Source: Edaphochlamys debaryana (lineage: Eukaryota > Chlorophyta > Chlorophyceae > Chlamydomonadales). From it: a stretch of DNA of 64,000 nt. Made by a program: the position numbers and the translations under genes. Below are positions 23,401 to 35,400 of this stretch, in pieces; within the stretch, counting starts at the first letter, position 1; each line of letters starts with the position of its first letter. Location: assembly GCA_016858145.1 (NCBI GenBank), contig JAEHOE010000042.1:124001-188000 (forward strand). Direction: 5' to 3'. The notes under the pieces are model-generated. The model saw only the letters and a program-made list of their open reading frames with translations, made no database searches and was not told the DNA's origin.

Positions 23401-26400
23401 GAGGACGGGGCGACGGGGGAGAGGGCGGTGAGGGTGACGGCGGCTTGGGGCTTGGTGGAGAGGGAGAGGGTGGTGTGGGATGGCGCGGGGAGGGCGGTTG
23501 GGGGCTGGGAGGACGGGGCGACGGGGGAGAGGGCGGTGAGGGTGACGGCGGCTTGGGGCTTGGCGGAGAGGGAGAGGGCGGTGTGGGAGGGCGCGGGGAG
23601 GGCGGTTGGGGGCTGGGAGGACGGGGCGACGGGGGAGAGGGCGGCGAGGGTGACGGCGGCTTGGGGCTTGGCGGTGAGGGCGACGGCGGGGACGGTGATG
23701 GCGGCTTGGGGCTTGGCGGGGAGGGAGAGGGCGGGGACGGGGACGGCGGCACGGGGCTCGGTGGAGGGGCCAACGGAGGCGACGGTGATGGCGGCTCTGG
23801 CCGTGGTGGACTGGGCGGCCGGGGTGGGGGAAGCACGGTCTCGCAGTGCGTGAAGGCTGTGCCGTTTAGGCAGGTTGCCTGTCCGTTGCTGTCCTTGGCC
23901 TCTGCCCTGAACCCGTAGTCGCTCACACCAGGGTTGCAGCCTTGGCCAATAATCGCATCAACCCAGCTCGGCATGCCAACACTCAAAGGCTTCGATAGTT
24001 GGTCCATGGTCGCTTGCACCAGCGCCGCATCTTCAAAGGAAGTAAACGTGCCGCAGACCTTGAGCGTCGGATAAACCTTGGCCTTCGAGTCAAACTCCGA
24101 AGTGCAGTTGGCTGTCTGCCAGTCTGCTTGCATGGTTACCCCCGACACATCGGCAAAGACGTTCAGGTGCCTTATGACAAGTGCTGACACTGAGGTGCAC
24201 AGCAATGGCGTGAAGGTGTAGATGGGCAAAGGAGCGTTGGCAGGCGGTTCGATGGTAAGGTACATGCATACATCGCAGGGGGTTGCACCCGGCGGCCCGG
24301 GCGGCGACGGGGATGGTGGTGTTGGGGAGGGCGGCGGTGGCAAAGGCGGCGAGGGGGATGGCGGGGAAGGCGAGGGAGGCGAGGGGGACGGGGGCGACGG
24401 GGAAGGGGGCGAGGGGGATGGGGGCCCAGGGGACGGCGGGGATGGCGATGGCGGCGAGGGGGCCGGCGGAACAGGCGATGGCGGCAAGGGGGATGGCGGT
24501 TTAGGCGAGGGCGGCGAAGGTGGTGAAGGAGAGGGCGGTTTGGGGGAAGGTGGCGAGGGCGAGGGCGGCTTGGGGGACGGTGGCGAGGGTGAGGGTGGTT
24601 TTGGGGAAGGTGGCGTGGGCGAGGGCGGTTTGGGGGAAGGTGAGGGCGAGGGCGGTTTGGGTGAAGGTGGTGAGGGTGAGGGCGGTTTCGGAGAAGGTGG
24701 CGAGGGCGAGGGCGGTTTGGGGGAAGGTGGCGAGGGTGTGGGCGGTTTGGGGGAAGGCGAGGGTGATGGCGGCCGGGGGGAAGGTGGCGAGGGCGAAGGC
24801 GGCTTGGGGGAAGGTGGCGAAGGTGATGGCGGCTTTGGAGAAGGTGGCGAGGGCGTGGGCGGTTTGGGGGAGGGTGGTGAGGGCGAGGGTGGTGTCGGGG
24901 AGGGTGGCGAAGGGAAAGGCGGCCGGGGGGAAGGTGGCAAGGGCAAGGGCGGTAAAGGAGACAGCGGGTTTGGCGAGGGCGAGGGCGGCTGTGGGGAAGG
25001 AGGTGAGGGTGAGGGCGGCTGGGGTGACGGCGGGGATGAGGACGGCGGTTTCGGTGAAGGTGGCGAGGGAGAAGGTGGCGAGGGTGAGGGCGGGAACGGC
25101 AGGGGTGGCGAAGGCGAAGGTGGAAGTGGGGACGGCGGTGAAAGGGACAGCGACCGAGGTGACGGAGGTGAGGGGAAAGGCGGCTCTAGCGATGGTGGAA
25201 GAGGTGAAGGCGGGGCAGGGGAGGGCGGGGCAGGGGAGGGCGGGGCAGGGGAGGGCGGGGCAGGGGAGGGCTGAGGCGTAGACGGCGGTAAAGGCGATGG
25301 CGGCAGTGGTGAGGGTGGGTGTGGTGATGGAGGCGAGGGCGATGATAATTGAGGCGATGGCGGAAGCGTTGAAGACGGTTGGGGCGAGGGCGGCGAGGGC
25401 GAGAGCGGCTGCGGTGACGGCGGCGCTGGCGGAGGTGCCGCCGGCGGCAAAGGCGAGAGCGGCTGCGGTGACGGCGGCGCTGGCGGAGGTGCCGCCGGCG
25501 GCGAGGGCGGGAGCGGCTGCGGTGACGGCGGCGCTGGCGGAGGTGCCGCCGGCGGCGAGGGCGGGAGCGGCTGCGGTGACGGCGGCGCTGGCGGAGGTGC
25601 CGCCGGCGGCAAAGGCGAGAGCGGCTGCGGTGACGGCGGCGCTGGCGGAGGTGCCGCCGGCGGCGAGGGAGGGAGCGGCTGCGGTGACGGCGGCGCTGGT
25701 GTAGGGGCCGCCGGCGGCAAAGGCGAGAGCGGCTGCGGTGACGGCGGCGCTGGCGGAGGTGCCGCCGGCGGCGAGGGCGGGAGCGGCTGCGGTGACGGCG
25801 GCGCTGGCGGAGGTGCCGCCGGCGGCGAGGGCGGGAGCGGCTGCGGTGACGGCGGCGCTGGCGGAGGTGCCGCCGGCGGCAAAGGCGAGAGCGGCTGCGG
25901 TGACGGCGGCGCTGGCGGAGGTGCCGCCGGCGGCGAGGGCGGGAGCGGCTGCGGTGACGGCGGCGCTGGCGGAGGTGCCGCCGGCGGCGAGGGCGGGAGC
26001 GGCTGCGGTGACGGCGGCGCTGGCGGAGGTGCCGCCGGCGGCAAAGGCGAGAGCGGCTGCGGTGACGGCGGCGCTGGCGGAGGTGCCGCCGGCGGCGAGG
26101 GAGGGAGCGGCTGCGGTGACGGCGGCGCTGGTGTAGGGGCCGCCGGCGGCAAAGGCGAGAGCGGCTGCGGTGACGGCGGCGCTGGCGGAGGTGCCGCCGG
26201 CGGCGAGGGCGGGAGCGGCTGCGGTGACGGCGGCGCTGGCGGAGGTGCCGCCGGCGGCAAAGGCGAGAGCGGCTGCGGTGACGGCGGCGCTGGCGGAGGT
26301 GCCGCCGGCGGCGAGGGAGGGAGCGGCTGCGGTGACGGCGGCGCTGGTGTAGGGGCCGCCGGCGGCAAAGGCGAGAGCGGCTGCGGTGACGGCGGCGCTG

Positions 26401-29400
26401 GCGGAGGTGCCGCCGGCGGCGAGGGCGTAAGCGGCTGCGGTGACGGCGGCGCTGGCGGAGGAGCCGCCGGCGGCAAGGGAGGGAGCGGCTGCGGTGACGG
26501 CGGCGCTGGCGGAGGTGCCGCCGGCGGCAAAGGCGAGAGCGGCTGCGGTGACGGCGGCGCTGGCGGAGGTGCCGCCGGCGGCGAGGGCGGGAGCCGCTGC
26601 TGTGGCAAAAGCGGCTGAGGAGGAGGCGGGTGCTCGCAAGGCGGCATGGGGGGCGGGATGGAGGGAGACGCCGGCGGCTGGAAGGAGCCCGGAGGACCCT
26701 GCGGCGGCGGAGACGACGCAGGCGGCTGCGGCACGCCCGACGGAGGCGGCAGCGACGGCGACGAAGGAGGAGGGCTGGCCGTGGGGGGCGCGGGCATGCC
26801 GGGACCGCCCGACGGAGGAGGGCTAGACGGGGCCGTGGGCGGAGGACGCGGAAGCAGGCTCGGAGGAGCGGCAGGCGGCATCTCGTAGCACGGCACGGGA
26901 GGAGGAGGCGGGAGGAGGAGGAGGCGGGTGCTCGCAAGGCGGCATGGGGGGCGGGATGGAGGGAGACGCCGGCGGCTGGAAGGAGCCCGGAGGACCCTGC
27001 GGCGGCGGAGACGACGCAGGCGGCTGCGGCACGCCCGACGGAGGCGGCAGCGATGGCGACGAAGAAGGAGGGCTGGCCGTGGGGGGCGCGGGCATGCCGG
27101 GACCGCCCGACGGAGGAGGGCTAGACGGGGCCGTGGGTGGAGGACGCGGAAGCAGGCTCGGAGGAGCGGCAGGCGGCATCTCGTAGCACGGCACGGGAGG
27201 AGGAGGCGGAGGAGGAGGAGGAGGCGGGTGCTCGCAAGGCGGCATGGGGGGCGGGATGGAGGGAGACGCCGGCGGCTGGAAGGAGCCCGGAGGACCCTGC
27301 GGCGGCGGAGACGACGCAGGCGGCTGCGGCACGCCCGACGGAGGCGGCAGCGACGGCGACGAAGGAGGAGGGCTGGCCGTGGGGGGCGCGGGCATGCCGG
27401 GACCGCCCGACGGAGGCGGGCTAGACGGGGCCGTGGGTGGAGGACGCGGAAGCAGGCTCGGAGGAGCGGCAGGCGGCATCTCGTAGCACGGCACGGGAGG
27501 AGGAGGAGGCGGAGGAGGAGGAGGCGGGTGCTCGCAAGGCGGCATGGGGGGCGGGATGGAGGGAGACGCCGGCGGCTGGAAGGAGCCCGGAGGACCCTGC
27601 GGCGGCGGAGACGACGCAGGCGGCTGCGGCACGCCCGACGGAGGCGGCAGCGACGGCGACGAAGGAGGAGGGCTGGCCGTGGGGGGCGCGGGCATGCCGG
27701 GACCGCCCGACGGAGGCGGGCTAGACGGGGCCGTGGGCGGAGGACGCGGAAGCAGGCTCGGAGGAGCGGCAGGCGGCATCTCGTAGCACGGCACGGGAGG
27801 AGGAGGCGGAGGAGGAGGAGGCGGGTGCTCGCAAGGCGGCATGGGGGGCGGGATGGAGGGAGACGCCGGCGGCTGGAAGGAGCCCGGAGGACCCTGCGGC
27901 GGCGGAGACGACGCAGGCGGCTGCGGCACGCCCGACGGAGGCGGCAGCGACGGCGACGAAGGAGGAGGGCTGGCCGTGGGGGGCGCGGGCATGCCGGGAC
28001 CGCCCGACGGAGGAGGGCTAGACGGGGCCGTGGGCGGAGGACGCGGAAGCAGGCTCGGAGGAGCGGCAGGCGGCATCTCGTAGCACGGCACGGGAGGAGG
28101 AGGCGGAGGCGGAGGAGGAGGCGGGTGCTCGCAAGGCGGCATGGGGGGCGGGATGGAGGGAGACGCCGGCAGCTGGAAGGAGCCCGGAGGACCCTGCGGC
28201 GGCGGAGACGACGCAGGCGGCTGCGGCACGCCCGACGGAGGCGGCAGTGACGGCGACGAAGGAGGAGGGCTGGCCGTGGGGGGGCGCGGGCATGCCGGGA
28301 CCGCCCGACGGAGGCGGGCTAGACGGGGCCGTGGGTGGAGGACGCGGAAGCAGGCTCGGAGGAGCGGCAGGCGGCATCTCGTAGCACGGCACGGGAGGAG
28401 GAGGAGGCGGAGGAGGAGGAGGCGGGTGCTCGCAAGGCGGCATGGGGGGCGGGATGGAGGGAGACGCCGGCGGCTGGAAGGAGCCCGGAGGACCCTGCGG
28501 CGGCGGAGACGACGCAGGCGGCTGCGGCACGCCCGACGGAGGCGGCAGCGACGGCGACGAAGGAGGAGGGCTGGCCGTGGGGGGCGCGGGCATGCCGGGA
28601 CCGCCCGACGGAGGAGGGCTAGACGGGGCCGTGGGCGGAGGACGCGGAAGCAGGCTCGGAGGAGCGGCAGGCGGCATCTCGTAGCACGGCACGGGAGGAG
28701 GAGGCGGAGGCGGAGGAGGAGGCGGGTGCTCGCAAGGCGGCATGGGGGGCGGGATGGAGGGAGACGCCGGCGGCTGGAAGGAGCCCGGAGGACCCTGCGG
28801 CGGCGGAGACGACGCAGGCGGCTGCGGCACGCCCGACGGAGGCGGCAGCGACGGCGACGAAGGAGGAGGGCTGGCCGTGGGGGGCGCGGGCATGCCGGGA
28901 CCGCCCGACGGAGGAGGGCTAGACGGGGCCGTGGGCGGAGGACGCGGAAGCAGGCTCGGAGGAGCGGCAGGCGGCATCTCGTAGCACGGCACGGGAGGAG
29001 GAGGCGGAGGAGGAGGAGGCGGGTGCTCGCAAGGCGGCATGGGGGGCGGGATGGAGGGAGACGCCGGCAGCTGGAAGGAGCCCGGAGGACCCTGCGGCGG
29101 CGGAGACGACGCAGGCGGCTGCGGCACGCCCGACGGAGGCGGCAGCGACGGCGACGAAGGAGGAGGGCTGGCCGTGGGGGGCGCGGGCATGCCGGGACCG
29201 CCCGACGGAGGAGGGCTAGACGGGGCCGTGGGCGGAGGACGCGGAAGCAGGCTCGGAGGAGCGGCAGGCGGCATCTCGTAGCACGGCACGGGAGGAGGAG
29301 GCGGGAGGAGGAGGAGGCGGGTGCTCGCAAGGCGGCATGGGGGGCGGGATGGAGGGAGACGCCGGCAGCTGGAAGGAGCCCGGAGGACCCTGCGGCGGCG

Positions 29401-32400
29401 GAGACGACGCAGGCGGCTGCGGCACGCCCGACGGAGGCGGCAGTGACGGCGACGAAGGAGGAGGGCTGGCCGTGGGGGGCGCGGGCATGCCGGGACCGCC
29501 CGACGGAGGCGGGCTAGACGGGGCCGTGGGTGGAGGACGCGGAAGCAGGCTCGGAGGAGCGGCAGGCGGCATCTCGTAGCACGGCACGGGAGGAGGAGGA
29601 GGCGGAGGAGGAGGAGGCGGGTGCTCGCAAGGCGGCATGGGGGGCGGGATGGAGGGAGACGCCGGCGGCTGGAAGGAGCCCGGAGGACCCTGCGGCGGCG
29701 GAGACGACGCAGGCGGCTGCGGCACGCCCGACGGAGGCGGCAGCGACGGCGACGAAGGAGGAGGGCTGGCCGTGGGGGGCGCGGGCATGCCGGGACCGCC
29801 CGACGGAGGCGGGCTAGACGGGGCCGTGGGCGGAGGACGCGGAAGCAGGCTCGGAGGAGCGGCAGGCGGCATCTCGTAGCACGGCACGGGAGGAGGAGGC
29901 GGAGGCGGAGGAGGAGGCGGGTGCTCGCAAGGCGGCATGGGGGGCGGGATGGAGGGAGACGCCGGCGGCTGGAAGGAGCCCGGAGGACCCTGCGGCGGCG
30001 GAGACGACGAAGGCGGCTGCGGCACGCCCGACGGAGGCGGCAGCGACGGCGACGAAGGAGGAGGGCTGGCCGTGGGGGGCGCGGGCATGCCGGGACCGCC
30101 CGACGGAGGAGGGCTAGACGGGGCCGTGGGCGGAGGACGCGGAAGCAGGCTCGGAGGAGCGGCAGGCGGCATCTCGTAGCACGGCACGGGAGGAGGAGGC
30201 GGAGGCGGAGGAGGAGGCGGGTGCTCGCAAGGCGGCATGGGGGGGCGGGATGGAGGGAGACGCCGGCGGCTGGAAGGAGCCCGGAGGACCCTGCGGCGGC
30301 GGAGACGACGCAGGCGGCTGCGGCACGCCCGACGGAGGCGGCAGCGACGGCGACGAAGGAGGAGGGCTGGCCGTGGGGGGCGCGGGCATGCCGGGACCGC
30401 CCGACGGAGGAGGGCTAGACGGGGCCGTGGGTGGAGGACGCGGAAGCAGGCTCGGAGGAGCGGCAGGCGGCATCTCGTAGCACGGCACGGGAGGAGGAGG
30501 CGGAGAAGGAGGAGGCGGGTGCTCGCAAGGCGGCATGGGGGGCGGGATGGAGGGAGACGCCGGCGGCTGGAAGGAGCCCGGAGGACCCTGCGGCGGCGGA
30601 GACGACGCAGGCGGCTGCGGCACGCCCGACGGAGGCGGCAGCGACGGCGACGAAGGAGGAGGGCTGGCCGTGGGGGGCGCGGGCATGCCGGGACCCGCCC
30701 GACGGAGGAGGGCTAGACGGGGCCGTGGGCGGAGGACGCGGAAGCAGGCTCGGAGGAGCGGCAGGCGGCATCTCGTAGCACGGCACGGGAGGAGGAGGCG
30801 GAGGAGGAGGAGGCGGGTGCTCGCAAGGCGGCATGGGGGGCGGGATGGAGGGAGACGCCGGCGGCTGGAAGGAGCCCGGAGGACCCTGCGGCGGCGGAGA
30901 CGACGCAGGCGGCTGCGGCACGCCCGACGGAGGCGGCAGCGACGGCGACGAAGGAGGAGGGCTGGCCGTGGGGGGCGCGGGCATGCCGGGACCGCCCGAC
31001 AGAGGCGGGCTAGACGGGGCCGTGGGTGGAGGACGCGGAAGCAGGCTCGGAGGAGCGGCAGGCGGCATCTCGTAGCACGGCACGGGAGGAGGAGGAGGCG
31101 GAGGAGGAGGAGGCGGGTGCTCGCAAGGCGGCATGGGGGGCGGGATGGAGGGAGACGCCGGCGGCTGGAAGGAGCCCGGAGGACCCTGCGGCGGCGGAGA
31201 CGACGCAGGCGGCTGCGGCACGCCCGACGGAGGCGGCAGCGACGGCGACGAAGGAGGAGGGCTGGCCGTGGGGGGCGCGGGCATGCCGGGACCGCCCGAC
31301 GGAGGAGGGCTAGACGGGGCCGTGGGTGGAGGACGCGGAAGCAGGCTCGGAGGAGCGGCAGGCGGCATCTCGTAGCACGGCACGGGAGGAGGAGGCGGAG
31401 GAGGAGGAGGCGGGTGCTCGCAAGGCGGCATGGGGGGCGGGATGGAGGGAGACGCCGGCGGCTGGAAGGAGCCCGGAGGACCCTGCGGCGGCGGAGACGA
31501 CGCAGGCGGCTGCGGCACGCCCGACGGAGGCGGCAGCGACGGCGACGAAGGAGGAGGGCTGGCCGTGGGGGGCGCGGGCATGCCGGGACCGCCCGACGGA
31601 GGAGGGCTAGACGGGGCCGTGGGCGGAGGACGCGGAAGCAGGCTCGGAGGAGCGGCAGGCGGCATCTCGTAGCACGGCACGGGAGGAGGAGGAGGCGGGA
31701 GGAGGAGGAGGCGGGTGCTCGCAAGGCGGCATGGGGGGCGGGATGGAGGGAGACGCCGGCGGCTGGAAGGAGCCCGGAGGACCCTGCGGCGGCGGAGACG
31801 ACGCAGGCGGCTGCGGCACGCCCGACGGAGGCGGCAGCGACGGCGACGAAGGAGGAGGGCTGGCCGTGGGGGGCGCGGGCATGCCGGGACCGCCCGACGG
31901 AGGCGGGCTAGACGGGGCCGTGGGTGGAGGACGCGGAAGCAGGCTCGGAGGAGCGGCAGGCGGCATCTCGTAGCACGGCACGGGAGGAGGAGGAGGCGGA
32001 GGAGGAGGAGGAGGCGGGTGCTCGCAAGGCGGCATGGGGGGCGGGATGGAGGGAGACGCCGGCGGCTGGAAGGAGCCCGGAGGACCCTGCGGCGGCGGAG
32101 ACGACGCAGGCGGCTGCGGCACGCCCGACGGAGGCGGCAGCGACGGCGACGAAGGAGGAGGGCTGGCCGTGGGGGGCGCGGGCATGCCGGGACCGCCCGA
32201 CGGAGGAGGGCTAGACGGGGCCGTGGGCGGAGGACGCGGAAGCAGGCTCGGAGGAGCGGCAGGCGGCATCTCGTAGCACGGCACGGGAGGAGGAGGAGGG
32301 CGGAGGAGGAGGAGGCGGGTGCTCGCAAGGCGGCATGGGGGGCGGGATGGAGGGAGACGCCGGCGGCTGGAAGGAGCCCGGAGGACCCTGCGGCGGCGGA

Positions 32401-35400
32401 GACGACGCAGGCGGCTGCGGCACGCCCGACGGAGGCGGCAGCGACGGCGACGAAGGAGGAGGGCTGGCCGTGGGGGGCGCGGGCATGCCGGGACCGCCCG
32501 ACGGAGGCGGGCTAGACGGGGCCGTGGGTGGAGGACGCGGAAGCAGGCTCGGAGGAGCGGCAGGCGGCATCTCGTAGCACGGCACGGGAGGAGGAGGAGG
32601 CGGAGGAGGAGGAGGCGGGTGCTCGCAAGGCGGCATGGGGGGCGGGATGGAGGGAGACGCCGGCGGCTGGAAGGAGCCCGGAGGACCCTGCGGCGGGCGG
32701 AGACGACGCAGGCGGCTGCGGCACGCCCGACGGAGGCGGCAGCGACGGCGACGAAGGAGGAGGGCTGGCCGTGGGGGGCGCGGGCATGCCGGGACCGCCC
32801 GACGGAGGAGGGCTAGACGGGGCCGTGGGTGGAGGACGCGGAAGCAGGCTCGGAGGAGCGGCAGGCGGCATCTCGTAGCACGGCACGGGAGGAGGAGGCG
32901 GAGGAGGAGGAGGCGGGTGCTCGCAAGGCGGCATGGGGGGCGGGATGGAGGGAGACGCCGGCGGCTGGAAGGAGCCCGGAGGACCCTGCGGCGGCGGAGA
33001 CGACGCAGGCGGCTGCGGCACGCCCGACGGAGGCGGCAGCGACGGCGACGAAGGAGGAGGGCTGGCCGTGGGGGGCGCGGGCATGCCGGGACCGCCCGAC
33101 GGAGGAGGGCTAGACGGGGCCGTGGGCGGAGGACGCGGAAGCAGGCTCGGAGGAGCGGCAGGCGGCATCTCGTAGCACGGCACGGGAGGAGGAGGCGGAG
33201 GAGGAGGCGGGTGCTCGCAAGGCGGCATGGGGGGCGGGATGGAGGGAGACGCCGGCGGCTGGAAGGAGCCCGGAGGACCCTGCGGCGGCGGAGACGACGC
33301 AGGCGGCTGCGGCACGCCCGACGGAGGCGGGCAGCGACGGCGACGAAGGAGGAGGGCTGGCCGTGGGGGGCGCGGGCATGCCGGGACCGCCCGACGGAGG
33401 AGGGCTAGACGGGGCCGTGGGTGGAGGACGCGGAAGCAGGCTCGGAGGAGCGGCAGGCGGCATCTCGTAGCACGGCACGGGAGGAGGAGGCGGAGGAGGA
33501 GGAGGCGGGTGCTCGCAAGGCGGCATGGGGGGCGGGATGGAGGGAGACGCCGGCGGCTGGAAGGAGCCCGGAGGACCCTGCGGCGGCGGAGACGACGCAG
33601 GCGGCTGCGGCACGCCCGACGGAGGCGGCAGCGACGGCGACGAAGGAGGAGGGCTGGCCGTGGGGGGCGCGGGCATGCCGGGACCGCCCGACGGAGGAGG
33701 GCTAGACGGGGCCGTGGGTGGAGGACGCGGAAGCAGGCTCGGAGGAGCGGCAGGCGGCATCTCGTAGCACGGCACGGGAGGAGGAGGCGGAGGAGGAGGA
33801 GGCGGGTGCTCGCAAGGCGGCATGGGGGGCGGGATGGAGGGAGACGCCGGCGGCTGGAAGGAGCCCGGAGGACCCTGCGGCGGCGGAAGACGACGCAGGC
33901 GGCTGCGGCACGCCCGACGGAGGCGGCAGCGACGGCGACGAAGGAGGAGGGCTGGCCGTGGGGGGCGCGGGCATGCCGGGACCGCCCGACGGAGGCGGGC
34001 TAGACGGGGCCGTGGGTGGAGGACGCGGAAGCAGGCTCGGAGGAGCGGCAGGCGGCATCTCGTAGCACGGCACGGGAGGAGGAGGCGGAGGAGGAGGAGG
34101 CGGGTGCTCGCAAGGCGGCATGGGGGGCGGGATGGAGGGAGACGCCGGCGGCTGGAAGGAGCCCGGAGGACCCTGCGGCGGCGGAGACGACGCAGGCGGC
34201 TGCGGCACGCCCGACGGAGGCGGCAGCGACGGCGACGAAGGAGGAGGGCTGGCCGTGGGGGGCGCGGGCATGCCGGGACCGCCCGACGGAGGCGGGCTAG
34301 ACGGGGCCGTGGGCGGAGGACGCGGAAGCAGGCTCGGAGGAGCGGCAGGCGGCATCTCGTAGCACGGCACGGGAGGAGGACGCGGAGGAGGAGGAGGCGG
34401 GTGCTCGCAAGGCGGCATGGGGGGCGGGATGGAGGGAGACGCCGGCGGCTGGAAGGAGCCCGGAGGACCCTGCGGCGGCGGAGACGACGCAGGCGGCTGC
34501 GGCACGCCCGACGGAGGCGGCAGCGACGGCGACGAAGGAGGAGGGCTGGCCGTGGGGGGCGCGGGCATGCCGGGACCGCCCGACGGAGGCGGGCTAGGCG
34601 GGGCCGTGGGCGGAGGACGCGGAAGCAGGCTCGGAGGAGCGGCAGGCGGCATCTCGTAGCACGGCACGGGAGGAGGACGCGGAGGAGGAGGCGGGTGCTC
34701 GCAAGGCGGCATGGGGGGCGGGATGGAGGGAGACGCCGGCGGCTGGAAGGAGCCCGGAGGACCCTGCGGCGGCGGAGACGACGCAGGCGGCTGCGGCACG
34801 CCCGACGGAGGCGGCAGCGACGGCGACGAAGGAGGAGGGCTGGCCGTGGGGGGCGCGGGCATGCCGGGACCGCCCGACGGAGGCGGGCTAGACGGGGCCG
34901 TGGGTGGAGGACGCGGAAGCAGGCTCGGAGGAGCGGCAGGCGGCATCTCGTAGCACGGCACGGGAGGAGGAGGCGGGAGGAGGAGGAGGCGGGTGCTCGC
35001 AAGGCGGCATGGGGGGCGGGATGGAGGGAGACGCCGGCGGCTGGAAGGAGCCCGGAGGACCCTGCGGCGGCGGAGACGACGCAGGCGGCTGCGGCACGCC
35101 CGACGGAGGCGGCAGCGACGGCGACGAAGGAGGAGGGCTGGCCGTGGGGGGCGCGGGCATGCCGGGACCGCCCGACGGAGGCGGGCTAGACGGGGCCGTG
35201 GGCGGAGGACGCGGAAGCAGGCTCGGAGGAGCGGCAGGCGGCATCTCGTAGCACGGCACGGGAGGAGGACGCGGAGGAGGAGGAGGCGGGTGCTCGCAAG
35301 GCGGCATGGGGGGCGGGATGGAGGGAGACGCCGGCGGCTGGAAGGAGCCCGGAGGACCCTGCGGCGGCGGAGACGACGCAGGCGGCTGCGGCACGCCCGA

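Noticed and set aside
22731..25274. Large + strand Gly-rich frames (GEGGxGEGG) opposite the P2 linkers
   Set aside because: Exact antisense of SPPSPKPP repeats; the - strand frame carries the Cys modules and correct exon phases.
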